A stretch of 64,000 bases of DNA from Burkholderiales bacterium 70-64 (lineage in GTDB: Bacteria > Pseudomonadota > Gammaproteobacteria > Burkholderiales > Burkholderiaceae_E), in the NCBI GenBank assembly GCA_001898645.1, contig MKUQ01000016.1, positions 306,928-370,927 on the forward strand. Reading direction: 5' to 3'. The notes under the pieces are model-generated. The model ran no database searches, was not told where the DNA came from, and saw nothing but the letters and a program-made list of their open reading frames with translations. The position numbers were made by a program, and so were the translations under genes. Of this stretch, positions 33,193-42,610 are shown piece after piece. Within the stretch, counting starts at the first letter, position 1. The number at the start of each line of letters is the position of its first letter.

Positions 33193-34356
33193 ATGATTGA
33201 ACGTGCACTGGCCTCCCTGCTGAACGAACGCCTGGGCTTCTACCCCGGCATCGTGCTGCTCGGGCCGCGCCAGGTGGGCAAGACCACGCTGGCCCGGGCC
33301 ATCGCGGCACGGCACCCCGGCGCGCTGTTCCTCGACCTGGAACGACTCGCCGACCGGGCGCAACTGGCGGAGCCGGAACTCTTCCTGGCCCAGCACCGCG
33401 ACAAGCTGGTCGTGCTGGACGAGGTACAGATGCGGCCCGACCTGTTCACGCCCCTGCGGCCGGAGATCGATGCCGACCGGCGGCCCGGCCGCTTCCTGCT
33501 GCTGGGCTCGGCCGGCGGCGCCATGCTGCGCCAGCGCGCCGAATCGCTGGCCGGGCGCGTCGGCTATCTGGAGCTTCAACCGCTGCTCGCCAGCGAAGTA
33601 GCGCCCGACCTCGGCACCCTGCAACGGCTCTGGCATCGTGGCGGCTTTCCGCTGGCGTACTTGGCGCCGAGCGACCGCCTGGCTTACGCTTGGCGGCAGG
33701 ACTTCATCCAGACCTTCCTCCAGCGCGACCTGCCACAGATGGGTATAGGCGTGTCGGCCGACACGCTGCACCGCTTCTGGCGCATGCTTGCGCATCTGCA
33801 AGGGCAGCTTTTCAATGCCTCGCAGATCGGCCTGTCGCTGGGCGGCGCGTCGCACAGCACAGCCGCACGCTACCTCGACATACTGGTAGACACGATGCTG
33901 GTACGCCGGCTGGAGCCGCATCTGCCCAACGTGGGCAAGCGGCTCGTCAAGTCGCCCAAGACCTACGTCCGCGACAGCGGCTTGCTGCACGCGCTGCTGA
34001 ATATCGCCAGCCTGTCGGATCTCCAAGGCCACCCCATCGTCGGCGCCTCGTGGGAAGGTTTCGTGGTCGAACAGGTCGCCGCGCACCTGCCCGAAGGCGC
34101 GCAACTGGGCTTCTACCGCACGGCCGCCGGCGCCGAGATGGACATCGTCGTGCAGGCTGGACAGCGCTGCCTGGGCATCGAGGTCAAGTTCTCGTCGGCA
34201 CCCACGGTAAGCAAGGGCTTCTGGCGCGCACGCGATGACCTGAGGCCACTGCGCACGGTGGTGGTAGCGCCGGTGGAGCGCCGCTTCCCGCTCAAGGACG
34301 GCGTGGACGTGGTTCCGGTATCGGCCCTTGCGGAATTGCTCGACGAATTGGGCTGA
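33193..34356 (+). CDS. AAA_14/DUF4143 family ATPase
   Basis: 387 residues. N-terminal P-loop ATPase: LLGPRQVGKTTLARAIAA (Walker A near residue 25), then LVVLDEVQMRPDLF (Walker B) and the sensor strand FLLLGSAGGAMLRQ. In the second half the DUF4143 region has RDSGLLHALLNI, WEGFVVEQV and a nuclease-like C-terminal core with FYRTAAGAEMDIVVQ and LGIEVKFSSAP, the layout of a PD-(D/E)XK fold (Asp, then Glu-x-Lys). These proteins are abundant in accessory DNA, and their cellular role is not established. No partner gene is adjacent. The A+T-rich repeats upstream mark an insertion border. Confidence 0.88.
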   Translation: MIERALASLLNERLGFYPGIVLLGPRQVGKTTLARAIAARHPGALFLDLERLADRAQLAEPELFLAQHRDKLVVLDEVQMRPDLFTPLRPEIDADRRPGRFLLLGSAGGAMLRQRAESLAGRVGYLELQPLLASEVAPDLGTLQRLWHRGGFPLAYLAPSDRLAYAWRQDFIQTFLQRDLPQMGIGVSADTLHRFWRMLAHLQGQLFNASQIGLSLGGASHSTAARYLDILVDTMLVRRLEPHLPNVGKRLVKSPKTYVRDSGLLHALLNIASLSDLQGHPIVGASWEGFVVEQVAAHLPEGAQLGFYRTAAGAEMDIVVQAGQRCLGIEVKFSSAPTVSKGFWRARDDLRPLRTVVVAPVERRFPLKDGVDVVPVSALAELLDELG

Positions 34357-34422
34357 AGCTCGGGTTCCGTACCGCGCGTGCTCGCTGCGCGCGCTCCCTG
34401 TCCGTCGCCTGCCCCCGGGGCG

Positions 34423-34779
34423 CTACAGCAGCCGGGAAGCGTCGACGGGCTTGCCGTCGTTCAGCGCCAGCCAGCCCTTGACGATGCGGTAGATCACCCA
34501 CACCAGGACTGCCAGCAGCAGCGGGAAGCCGATCAGCACGAACATCAGCAGCCACGACACGACGGCGCCGGCCAGCCCGTACCAGAAGGTCTTGATCTGC
34601 CATTCGAAGTGGCTGGCCACCCAGGTGCCGGCCACGTCGTCGCGCTTGAGGTAGTTGACGATGATCGCGGCGATCGCGCTGATGCCCACCAGGCACGAGA
34701 GGGCATACAGCGCGTAGCAGATGGTGGCCAGGCGCCTGGCATCGGCGGTTCTCGGATCGTCGTTGACGGCTGGTTCCAT
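34423..34779 (-). CDS. Small membrane protein, DUF4870-like
   Basis: 118 residues with three hydrophobic helices: LATICYALYALSCLVGISAI, the segment after WQIKTFWYGLAGAVVSWLL, and IGFPLLLAVLVWVIYRIV, then GWLALNDGKPV. The spacing and the SHFEWQIKTFW loop fit the DUF4870/Tic20-like small membrane family common in Burkholderiales. The function is unknown. It follows the AhpD-like gene by 11 bp on the same strand and is the last gene of the minus-strand block. Confidence 0.75.
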   Translation of the reverse strand: MEPAVNDDPRTADARRLATICYALYALSCLVGISAIAAIIVNYLKRDDVAGTWVASHFEWQIKTFWYGLAGAVVSWLLMFVLIGFPLLLAVLVWVIYRIVKGWLALNDGKPVDASRLL

Positions 34780-34790
34780 GTGCGGCCCCC

Positions 34791-35396
34791 TCAGGACTTC
34801 TGTTTCGGTACTCGCCCCATGAGATAGAACTCGGGGTTCGGCAGGATGCCGGCAAGGTTCGCCATGCGGTTGGACAGGGCGAAGAACGCGGCGATGGCGC
34901 CGATGTCCCAGGCGTCCTCGTCGCTGAAGCCGTGGGCGCGCAGCGCCTCGAAGTCGGCCTCGCCGATCTCGTGCGAGCGCAGCGCCACGGTCATCGCGAA
35001 ATCGAGCATGGCGCGCTGGCGCGGCGTGATCTGCGCCTTGCGCCAGTTGGTGGCGAGCTGGTCGGCGATGAGCGGGTTCTTCTCGTAGATGCGCAGGATG
35101 GCGCCGTGCGCGACCACGCAGTACAGGCAGCTGTTGGCGCCGCTGGTGGCCACGACGATCATCTCCTTCTCGCCCTTGGACAGGCCGTTCTCGCGCAGCA
35201 TCAGCGCGTCGTGGTAGGCGAAGAAGGCGCGGAACTCGTCGGGGCGGCGCGCGAGCTTCAGGAACACGTTCGGCACGAAGCCGGACTTCTCCTGCACCGC
35301 GAGCAGCCGGGCGCGGATGTCCTCGGGCAGGACTTCGATGCTCGCCGGCGGGAATCGATCGACGGCATCGGCGTGGGAGGCGGACGAGCGGGTCAT
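34791..35396 (-). CDS. AhpD/carboxymuconolactone decarboxylase-like peroxidase-related protein
   Basis: 201 residues, all-helical. The redox site is NSCLYCVVAHGAILR, the Cys-x-x-Cys-x3-His of AhpD-like proteins, preceded by KGEKEMIVVATSGA. The N-terminal part (GFVPNVFLKLARRPDEFRAF) matches the 'peroxidase-related enzyme' subgroup. It may reduce peroxides with the CxxC pair; the reductant is unknown. The start ATG overlaps the GT2 stop by four bases, so it is coupled to the lipopolysaccharide cluster even though its chemistry is unrelated. Confidence 0.87.
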   Translation of the reverse strand: MTRSSASHADAVDRFPPASIEVLPEDIRARLLAVQEKSGFVPNVFLKLARRPDEFRAFFAYHDALMLRENGLSKGEKEMIVVATSGANSCLYCVVAHGAILRIYEKNPLIADQLATNWRKAQITPRQRAMLDFAMTVALRSHEIGEADFEALRAHGFSDEDAWDIGAIAAFFALSNRMANLAGILPNPEFYLMGRVPKQKS

Positions 35397-36199
35397 CGCG
35401 GTTCTCCGGGAAAACCGGAAGGATACCGCGCCGCCCGCCCTGCCAGGCGGTAGCGCAGCCAGGTGCCGCGCGCGTTGAGCACGGCGATCGCCAGTCCGGC
35501 GCGGCCGTCGAGGAAGCCGAGCCGCAGCAGGTAGCCGCGCACGAAGGTCCAGGCGCCGTGCAGCCAGGCCGCGGCGAGGCCGCCGCGGCCGCGCGCGCGC
35601 AGCTTGTCGGCGCCCAGCCTGGCGTAGCGGTGCATCTTCTCGAGGGCATCGGCCCTCGAGTCGACGCTGTCGTGCAGCAGCACCCCGTCGAGCGTCGCCA
35701 GCGGCGGCGCGCATTCGACGCGCTCGTGCACCAGGTCGTCGCTGAAGCGCGCCGCCTCGCGGCGGAACAGGCGCAGCACGCGGTCGTTGCGCCAGTCGCC
35801 GAAGCGGATGGTGCGCCCGCACCAGCTCGAGCTGCGCCGGACCCAGTAGCCGTTGACGCGCTCCTGCGCGGGGGAAGGTTCGATCGCCGCCAGGATGGCC
35901 GCACGCAGCGCCGCCGTGACCTCCTCGTCGGCATCGAGCGAGAGCACCCAGCGCCCCCGGCACGCCGCCAGCGCGCGGTTCTTCTGCGGACCGAAACCCG
36001 GCCAGTCGGCGGTCTCGATCACGCGCGCGCCGTGGGCGCGAGCGATCGCCGCGGTGTCGTCGCTGCTGCCCGAGTCGACGAGGACGATCTCGTCGGCGAA
36101 GGCCGCCGAACGCAGGCAGCGCTCGATGCGGTGCGCCTCGTTCATCGCGATGATCGCGACCGACAGGCGCGGCGGCTCCGCTTCAGGCGGCCGGCTCAT
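35393..36199 (-). CDS. Family 2 glycosyltransferase (WaaE/KdtX-like, LPS core)
   Basis: 268 residues from ATG 36199. GT-A fold with LSVAIIAMNEAHRIERCL, DEIVLVDSGSSDDTAAIA, GPQKNRALAACRGRWVLSLDADEEV (DxD-type motif LDADEEV), and the acceptor region WCGRTIRFGDWRNDRVLRLF, which is typical of WaaE-like inner-core glucosyltransferases. It probably adds a sugar to the lipid A-core on the inner membrane. Its 5' end lies within the last 17 bp of the O-antigen ligase gene. Confidence 0.88.
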   Translation of the reverse strand: MSRPPEAEPPRLSVAIIAMNEAHRIERCLRSAAFADEIVLVDSGSSDDTAAIARAHGARVIETADWPGFGPQKNRALAACRGRWVLSLDADEEVTAALRAAILAAIEPSPAQERVNGYWVRRSSSWCGRTIRFGDWRNDRVLRLFRREAARFSDDLVHERVECAPPLATLDGVLLHDSVDSRADALEKMHRYARLGADKLRARGRGGLAAAWLHGAWTFVRGYLLRLGFLDGRAGLAIAVLNARGTWLRYRLAGRAARYPSGFPGEPR

Positions 36200-37403
36200 C
36201 GCGGTCCCGCGGGCGCATCGACGCATGGCGCGCGTAACCCAGGCCCATGCCGGCGAGCGACCAGAACAGCAGCGCGTTCTCGCGCACCACGATGTCGTCG
36301 GTCGCGGTCTTGACGGCCGCGCCCAGCAGCAGCGCGAGCCCGAAGGCACCCGCCATCCAGACCCCCCGCTCCGGCGCGCGATACAGTTTCCAGAAGGTCC
36401 GAGCGAAGCACCCCGCCAGCACGAACAGCACCACGACCCCGACCATGCCCGCTTCGAGGGCGTAGTTGAGGATCACGCTGTGGGCATGCCAGGCAAAGGG
36501 GTTGTCGATATGCGCACGGAAGTCGTCGCGCAGGATCCCCCTGCCGTAGCCGTGGCCGAGCAGCGGGCGCTCCCCGATGCGCTCGATGCCGTACGACCAG
36601 ATCTGCCAGCGCAGGTCGCGCTCGACGGTGGCCCGGAGCGTCTGCGCATCGATCTCCTCCGCGCCGCTCTTCATCTGGCTGGCGGCAACGAAGGCGCCCG
36701 CGAAGGCGATGCAGGCCGCCAGCAGGATGAACGTCCGCGCGGCACGGCGCCTGCCTGTCGCGGCAGAACGGCCGGCGTGCAGCCATCCCAGGATGGCCGC
36801 TTCGGCGAACAGCGCCAGCCACATCGTGCGGTTGAGCGTGAAGTAGGCGCTGCCCGCCGCCAGCACGGCGATCGCCAACACCGCCAGGCGCTCGCGCCGC
36901 CGGCCTGCCTGAGCGAACGACACGGCCAGCAGGGGCATCACCAACGCCACGTAGGTGCTGAACTCGTTGCGCCCGCCGACGAGCCCGTCGTCGGGCCACA
37001 GCGGGATGCGAACGAGATGGCCGATCGCGGCCAGCGAAGCGGCGGCGCAGCCGGCCGCCAGCGCCGCCTTCCAGAACCGCCACGACCGCTCGTCGCGAGT
37101 CAGGTAGAAGAAAGTGAGGAAGGCGAGCAGCGAATAGCCGACCTCGTTCGTCAGCTCCTTGCGCGAATACGCCGGATCGATGCTCCAGGCGAGCGACAGC
37201 GCGCACACCGCGGCCCAGAGCGCCAGCGGCCACCTGCACGGCAGGTCCGGCCGTTCCTGCCGCCACGTCGCCTGCAGCGCGACCACGGCCGCCAGGAACA
37301 GGCAGGCCAGCCGCAGCGCGACCGTGTGGGAGAACGGAAGGATGAACAGGAACGCGCCGGCCGGCGCCAGGCGCCAGTCGATGCCGTGGCGGCGAGCCGT
37401 CAT
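36183..37403 (-). CDS. O-antigen ligase family membrane protein (WaaL-like)
   Basis: 406 residues with ten or more hydrophobic helices and one large periplasmic loop. The loop carries the Wzy/WaaL-type LLGHGYGRGILRDDF and NPFAWHAHSVILNYALEAG, with the conserved His near the active Arg/His region. WaaL transfers O-antigen or other polymer from undecaprenyl diphosphate to lipid A-core at the periplasmic face. An O-antigen polymerase is an alternative, but the core glycosyltransferase neighbours favour the ligase. It overlaps the upstream heptosyltransferase-like gene by four bases. Confidence 0.82.
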   Translation of the reverse strand: MTARRHGIDWRLAPAGAFLFILPFSHTVALRLACLFLAAVVALQATWRQERPDLPCRWPLALWAAVCALSLAWSIDPAYSRKELTNEVGYSLLAFLTFFYLTRDERSWRFWKAALAAGCAAASLAAIGHLVRIPLWPDDGLVGGRNEFSTYVALVMPLLAVSFAQAGRRRERLAVLAIAVLAAGSAYFTLNRTMWLALFAEAAILGWLHAGRSAATGRRRAARTFILLAACIAFAGAFVAASQMKSGAEEIDAQTLRATVERDLRWQIWSYGIERIGERPLLGHGYGRGILRDDFRAHIDNPFAWHAHSVILNYALEAGMVGVVVLFVLAGCFARTFWKLYRAPERGVWMAGAFGLALLLGAAVKTATDDIVVRENALLFWSLAGMGLGYARHASMRPRDRDEPAA

Positions 37404-38518
37404 GCCGGCTCCAGCTCCAGCAGCCGGTCCACCGCCTCGAGGACCGCCTCGAGCCCGATGGCGTGCATGCAGGCGGGGACCGGGCATTGCGCGGGGCTGC
37501 GCCGGCAGATGCGCACCCAGTCGACCTCGCGCCGGAACAGCACGCGCTGGTCGCGGCAGGGAAAGTCCTCGACCGTGACCGCGCGGTACGGGCTGTCGCG
37601 CCAGAATTCGCCGGCTCCATAGACGCGCGCCGACCCCGGGCCGAACAGGGCCACCGTCGGCGTGCCCGTCAGGCGCCCGAGATGCGCGACTCCGGTATCC
37701 GGACACACCAGCAGCGCGGCATCGCGCAGCAGGTGCCACAGTTGCGCCAGATCGAGGCGGCCGGCATAGGACGGATGGCGGCCGGCCGGATCGATGGCTG
37801 CGACGATCGCCTCCTCGCCGCGGCCGCCGCTCCAGGCGACCGCGAGCCCGCGCCGGGAGAGGTGGTCCGCCAGCGCGAGCCACTTCTCCGGCTGCCACAG
37901 CTTGAGCGGCGTGCTGGCCCCGACGTGCAGCACGCAATACGGCCTGCCCGGCCGCTCGAAGGGCCGGCACGAAGGCGGCGGCCAGTCTGCGGGGCGATAG
38001 GGCGCGGGGTCGGCGCCCTCGGCGAGCTGGGCGACGATCTCGGCCCACGCGGTGGGCACGCCCGGGTACGGGACCCGCCGGTCGACCAGCCAGTTCTTCC
38101 ATGCCGGCCGGTCGCCGTCGTGGGCGACGATCCAGCGGGCTCCGAGCGCCATCGCCAGCCAGCTGTAGCGGTTGTCGCCGGGCACGAAGGCGAGGTCGAA
38201 GCCCTTGCGCGCGAGCATCGGACGCAAGGTGTCGGGGCGGCGCGGATCGAACGGCCACGCGACGACGCCGTATGGCCGGCCCTCGTAGAGCGGCGCGGTC
38301 GCGGCCGGCACGGTCATCACGATCTCGGCGGCCGGCCAGGCTCCGCGCAGCCTGGCGAGCAGCGCAGTGAGCAGCAGCGTATCGCCGAGCAGGAGGTGAT
38401 GAGCCACCAGGATGCGCCGCGGCACCCGGGCAGGCGCGCGGCCGGCCAGCGAACGTACGAGCGCCAGCGCCAGGTGCGGGGCCAGCAAGGCCCGGCCGAG
38501 AAAGCGGCTACGGCGCAT
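37400..38518 (-). CDS. Family 9 glycosyltransferase (heptosyltransferase-like)
   Basis: 372 residues with the ADP-heptose-binding GT-B layout of WaaC/WaaF/WaaQ: RRILVAHHLLLGDTLLLTALL near residue 35, central YCVLHVGASTPLKLWQPEKW, and the C-terminal donor site LLVCPDTGVAHLGRLTGTPTVALFGP (core CPDTGVAHLG). The C-terminal tail has Cys clusters, CRRSPAQCPVPACMH, as in many GT9 proteins. It probably transfers heptose or another sugar to core oligosaccharide. It is an operon member overlapping waaL-like downstream and the GT4 gene upstream (11 bp). Confidence 0.88.
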   Translation of the reverse strand: MRRSRFLGRALLAPHLALALVRSLAGRAPARVPRRILVAHHLLLGDTLLLTALLARLRGAWPAAEIVMTVPAATAPLYEGRPYGVVAWPFDPRRPDTLRPMLARKGFDLAFVPGDNRYSWLAMALGARWIVAHDGDRPAWKNWLVDRRVPYPGVPTAWAEIVAQLAEGADPAPYRPADWPPPSCRPFERPGRPYCVLHVGASTPLKLWQPEKWLALADHLSRRGLAVAWSGGRGEEAIVAAIDPAGRHPSYAGRLDLAQLWHLLRDAALLVCPDTGVAHLGRLTGTPTVALFGPGSARVYGAGEFWRDSPYRAVTVEDFPCRDQRVLFRREVDWVRICRRSPAQCPVPACMHAIGLEAVLEAVDRLLELEPA

Positions 38519-39629
38519 CCGCAGCGGGCCTCGCGACGCTCAGGAGGAGATGCTCCATCCGGTCGAGCATCGCATCGCGAGTGTAGCCGGCCAGGCAGTG
38601 CGCCCGCGCGGCCTGGCCGAGCGTGGTGCGCAGCGCGGGGTCGCCCGCCAGCCGCGCGATCGCCGCCGCCAGCGCCGTCGCGTCGCGCGGCGGCACCACC
38701 AGCGCGGTGCGCGCGTCGATGGCGATCTCGGGAATGGCACCCACCGCGGTGGTCACGCACGGCAAGGCGCACAGCATGGCCTGGATCAGCGCCTGGGGAA
38801 CGCCCTCGTTGGCGTAGGACGGCAGCGCGAACACGTCGAAGGCATGCAGCCAGGGCAGCACGTCTTCCTGCTGGCCGGCGAACACGCAGCGGCCCGCGGG
38901 CGCCGTCTGCGCGGCCTGCTCGCGCAGCGCCTCGCTCATCGGCCCGTCGCCGACGATCACCAGCCGTACCCGCGGGTCGGGCAGGCGCGCCAGCGCGTCG
39001 ATGAGGAAGCGGTGCCCCTTCCAGCTGCGCAGCGTGGCGACGATGCCGACCAGCAGCGCATCGCGCGGCAGGCCGAGCGCCGCGCGGGCACCGTTGCGGT
39101 CGCCGGGCGCGAAACGGCCGGCGTCGATGCCGGTGGGCACGGAGGTGACGTGCTGCGCGGGGCAGCCGAGCGTCTCGATCAGCTCGCGTCGCAGCCGTTC
39201 GCCGGTGGTCACCACGTGGCGCACCGACCGGCCGTACAGCCAGCGGTTGGGGGCGCTCGCCGCGACCGGCGCCGAGACGTGGCGGATGCGCACCACCGGC
39301 GGCGCGTCGCGGCGGCCCATGCAGGCCAGCGCGACCAGCCACGCGTCGGTGGAGCTGTGGGTGACCACGACGTCGAAGCGCCGCCGGGCGAAGAGGCGGC
39401 GCAGCGCCCTCAGGCCGGGCAGGCGCTTCCTGCCGATCGGCAGGGGCAGCACCTCCAGGCCGGCGGCGGCGGCCGCGCGCTCGATCGGCGCACCGGGCAC
39501 GCAGGCGAGCGCAACCCGGTGGCCGCGCGCGATCATGCCGGTGGATTCGCTCAGGATGCGGATCTCCTGGCCACCCCAGCCGCACGACGACTCGGTATGC
39601 AGGACGTGCAACGCGCGCGCCGCGCTCAT
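38508..39629 (-). CDS. Family 4 glycosyltransferase
   Basis: 373 residues, GT-B fold. N-terminal acceptor side LHVLHTESSCGWGGQEIRIL (Gly-rich loop), VVVTHSSTDAWL; C-terminal donor side VGIVATLRSWKGHRFLIDAL, VIVGDGP and the EX7E region PSYANEGVPQALIQAMLC. It uses an NDP-sugar to extend core or O-antigen on the cytoplasmic side. The exact linkage is unknown. The start ATG overlaps the msbA stop by four bases. Confidence 0.88.
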   Translation of the reverse strand: MSAARALHVLHTESSCGWGGQEIRILSESTGMIARGHRVALACVPGAPIERAAAAAGLEVLPLPIGRKRLPGLRALRRLFARRRFDVVVTHSSTDAWLVALACMGRRDAPPVVRIRHVSAPVAASAPNRWLYGRSVRHVVTTGERLRRELIETLGCPAQHVTSVPTGIDAGRFAPGDRNGARAALGLPRDALLVGIVATLRSWKGHRFLIDALARLPDPRVRLVIVGDGPMSEALREQAAQTAPAGRCVFAGQQEDVLPWLHAFDVFALPSYANEGVPQALIQAMLCALPCVTTAVGAIPEIAIDARTALVVPPRDATALAAAIARLAGDPALRTTLGQAARAHCLAGYTRDAMLDRMEHLLLSVARPAADAP

Positions 39630-41371
39630 GCGGCGTCGACCCCCGCGAACTGGCTGCGGTAGAGCGAGGCGTAGGACTCGCCGCGCTCGATCAGCACGGC
39701 GTGCGGACCTTGTTCGACGATGCGGCCGTGCTCGATGACCACGATGCGGTCGGCGCGCTCGATGGTGGAGAGCCGGTGCGCGATGACCAGCGTGGTGCGG
39801 CCCTGCATCGTGCGCTCGAGCGCCGTCTGCACGTCGCGCTCGGTCTGCGAGTCGAGCGCCGAGGTGGCCTCGTCCAGCAGCAGCACCGGCGCGTCCTTGA
39901 GCAGTGCGCGCGCCAGCGCCAGCCGCTGGCGCTGGCCGCCGGAGAGGCGGGTGCCGCGCTCGCCCACCGGCGCGTCCAGCCCGCCCGGCTGCGCACGCAC
40001 GAACTCCTCGAGCGCAGCCGCGCGCAGCGCCTGCCAGATGCGCGCGTCGTCGACCTCGTCGGCCGTGCCGATGGCGACGTTGGCGCGGATGGTGTCGTTG
40101 AACAGCACGATCTCCTGGCTCACCAGAGCCAGCTGCCGGCGCAGGCTGCCCAGCGTGAGCTCCTCGATGGGCACGTCGTCGAGCAGGATGCGCCCGTGCG
40201 TCGGCGCGAAGAAGCGCGGGATCAGGTTGATGAGCGTGGTCTTGCCGCCGCCCGATGCACCGACGAAGGCCACCACCTCGCCGGGCCGGATGGCGAGATC
40301 GATCCCAGAGAGCGCATCGCGCTCGGAGCCGGGATAGCGGTAGCTCACGCCCTCGAAGCGCAGCGCCCCGCGCGCGCGCCCGATCGAGCGCCGCCCGTCG
40401 TCGCGCTCCCTCTGCTGGTCGAGCATCTCGAACACGGCATCGGCCGCCGCCAGGCCGCGCTGCAGCGGCCCGTTGATGTCGGCCAGGTGCTTGAGCGGCG
40501 CCAGCAGCATCAGCATGGCGGTGATGAAGGAGGCGAACCCCCCGACCGTGATCTGGTTGTCGATCGACTGCACCAGCGCGATGCTCACCACGACTGCCAC
40601 CGCGACCGCCGCGCACAGCTGGGTGATCGGCACCGTGGCCCCCGAGGCGACCGTCATGCGCATGGCGAATCCGCGCAGGCGCTCCACCGTGCGATGGAAC
40701 AGCGCGGCCTCGCGCTCGTACGCGCCGAAGATCTTGATCACCTTGTAGCCGTGCACCGCCTCCTCGACGACGCGCGTCAGCTCGCCGGTGTGCTCCAGGT
40801 TCTGGCGGCTGAGGCGGCGCATGCGCCGGCTGAACGATCCGACCACGATGCCCATCACCGGGATCAGCACCAGCGCGACCAGCGTGAGCTTCCAGTTCAG
40901 CCACAGCAGCCACCCCAGCAGGCCGACGATCACCAGGGAGTCGCGCACCACCGTGGTGAGCACGCGCGTGGCGGCCACCGTGACGTTGTTGATCTCGAAC
41001 ACGATGCGCGAGATCAGCAGCCCCGAGGCCTCGCGCTCGAAATCGCTCGCCGGAAGCCGCAGCATGTGCGAGAACAGCTCGCGCCGCATGTCGGCCAGGG
41101 CGTGGTTGGCCACCCATGCCAGCGCATAGCTGCTGCTGAAGGTGGCGATGCCGCGCACCACGAAGATGCCGATGATCGCCACCGGCACCGTCCACAGGGG
41201 GATGCCGCCCTTCTCGACGAAGCCCTGGTCGAGCAGCGGCTTCATCAGGGCCGGGAAAAGGGGCTCGGTCGCTGCCGCGACCACCATGCCGGCCAGCGCG
41301 AACACGAAGCCCCGCAGATAGGGCCGGGTGTAGCGCATCAGCCGTTTGTAGATTGCCAGGCTATCCTTCAT
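39626..41371 (-). CDS. msbA: Lipid A export ABC transporter (permease-ATPase)
   Basis: 581 residues from ATG 41371, the family-like start (MKDSLAIYKRLMRYTRPY); an in-frame TTG lies further upstream at 41419. Six membrane helices, then one ATPase domain with Walker A FVGASGGGKTTLINLIPRF, Q-loop ALVSQEIVLFNDTIRANVAIG (key part SQEIVLFNDTI), signature TRLSGGQRQRLALARALL, Walker B VLLLDEATSALD and switch His in LVIAHRLST. MsbA flips lipid A-core to the periplasmic leaflet. Its place among core glycosyltransferases fits. The ribosome-binding site is weak for ATG 41371, while AGGAGG lies too near the upstream TTG, so the start is not certain. Confidence 0.94.
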   Translation of the reverse strand: MKDSLAIYKRLMRYTRPYLRGFVFALAGMVVAAATEPLFPALMKPLLDQGFVEKGGIPLWTVPVAIIGIFVVRGIATFSSSYALAWVANHALADMRRELFSHMLRLPASDFEREASGLLISRIVFEINNVTVAATRVLTTVVRDSLVIVGLLGWLLWLNWKLTLVALVLIPVMGIVVGSFSRRMRRLSRQNLEHTGELTRVVEEAVHGYKVIKIFGAYEREAALFHRTVERLRGFAMRMTVASGATVPITQLCAAVAVAVVVSIALVQSIDNQITVGGFASFITAMLMLLAPLKHLADINGPLQRGLAAADAVFEMLDQQRERDDGRRSIGRARGALRFEGVSYRYPGSERDALSGIDLAIRPGEVVAFVGASGGGKTTLINLIPRFFAPTHGRILLDDVPIEELTLGSLRRQLALVSQEIVLFNDTIRANVAIGTADEVDDARIWQALRAAALEEFVRAQPGGLDAPVGERGTRLSGGQRQRLALARALLKDAPVLLLDEATSALDSQTERDVQTALERTMQGRTTLVIAHRLSTIERADRIVVIEHGRIVEQGPHAVLIERGESYASLYRSQFAGVDAA

Positions 41372-41437
41372 CCGGAAGGCGCGGCGGCCCCATTCACCCA
41401 AAACTTCAGATGATACCAATCCCTCCTGGCAACCCTT

Positions 41438-42610
41438 TCAGCGGGCTGCGAGCAGGCGCCGGTACAACGCCACCAGCTCCCGGCCGAGATGCTCGAGCGA
41501 GAGCGACTGCACGCTGGCGTGGGCCTCCCGCTGCATGGCCGAGCGCAGCTGGCCGTCGGCCGCCTCGATCGCCGTCATCGCGCGCGCCAGCGCAGCGTGG
41601 TCGAGCGCGTCGACCACGTAGCCGTTGCGTCCCGCCTCGATGAACTCCGCGGCGCCGCTGGCGGTGCTGGTGACGACCGGCAGGCCGCAGGCGAGCGCCT
41701 CCAGCGCCGCGTTGGGAAAGGGATCGTACAGCGTCGGCAGCACGAAGAGATCGGCCGCATGCAGGCTCGGCAGCACGTCGTGGCGCGGGCCCAGCCAGCT
41801 CACCCGGGCGCCCACGCCGAGCCGCCGGGCGAGCCGCCGCCAGGCGCCCGCCCGCCGGTCGGCGCCGACCACGAACAGCCGCAGGCGGCTCGACGCATCG
41901 AGCCGCGCCAGCGCGTGCAGGCACGCCGCGAGGCCCTTGCGCTCGAATCCCGAACCGACGAACAGCGCCGCCGCCTCGCCATCGGCCAGGCCGAGCGCGG
42001 CGCGCGCGGCGGCGCGCTCGGCAGGCTGCGCCGGACGGAAGCGTTGCAGGTCGATGCCGTTGCGGACCACGTGCAGCCGCGAGGGGGCGACGCCGAAGTG
42101 TGCGGCGATCTCGTCGCGCACCATGACCGAGTTGCAGATCACCGCGCGCAACGCCGGATGGCGGAACATGGCGCGCTCGGCATGGAGCACCCAGGCGTGA
42201 TGCGGGTTGGCCAGCACCATGGCGCGACGCCACCACGGCAGCGCGCGCAGGCGCTGGCGCAGGAACACCCGGTGCACGCCGTCGCCGGCCCGGTACACCG
42301 GCAGGCCGGCGATGCGCTCGTGGCTCTGCACCAGGTCGAAGTGCCGCCGCGCCACGAGGCGCCGCACGCCGCGCGCGAACGACCAGTCGCGCCACACCGA
42401 GCCGACATGGAATGGATCGACGCGCTCGAAGCGCACCGGCAGCGGCGCGGCCCCGGACCCGGCTTCGGCCCCGGGCCAGTGCCGCGCGATGACCGTGAGC
42501 TCGGCATGCCCGCCCAGCGCGGCGAGCGCGCGCTGCACGAAGCGCTCGGCGCCGCCGAACGGGTTGTAGCGTGCCCTGACGATCGCCACCGACAGGGGGC
42601 GATCGCTCAT
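41438..42610 (-). CDS. Family 4 glycosyltransferase (WaaG-like LPS core glucosyltransferase)
   Basis: 390 residues from ATG 42610, overlapping the dnaE stop as ATGA. It opens VAIVRARYNPFGGAERFVQRAL, the WaaG-type N-terminus with the NPFGGAE loop. FDLVQSHERI and GDGVHRVFL follow, then a donor half with VVRNGIDLQRFRP, FVGSGFERKGLAACLHAL and the EX7E stretch PTLYDPFPNAALEALACGLP. WaaG adds the first outer-core hexose. Assignment to WaaG rather than another core transferase is by these motifs alone. Confidence 0.87.
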   Translation of the reverse strand: MSDRPLSVAIVRARYNPFGGAERFVQRALAALGGHAELTVIARHWPGAEAGSGAAPLPVRFERVDPFHVGSVWRDWSFARGVRRLVARRHFDLVQSHERIAGLPVYRAGDGVHRVFLRQRLRALPWWRRAMVLANPHHAWVLHAERAMFRHPALRAVICNSVMVRDEIAAHFGVAPSRLHVVRNGIDLQRFRPAQPAERAAARAALGLADGEAAALFVGSGFERKGLAACLHALARLDASSRLRLFVVGADRRAGAWRRLARRLGVGARVSWLGPRHDVLPSLHAADLFVLPTLYDPFPNAALEALACGLPVVTSTASGAAEFIEAGRNGYVVDALDHAALARAMTAIEAADGQLRSAMQREAHASVQSLSLEHLGRELVALYRRLLAAR

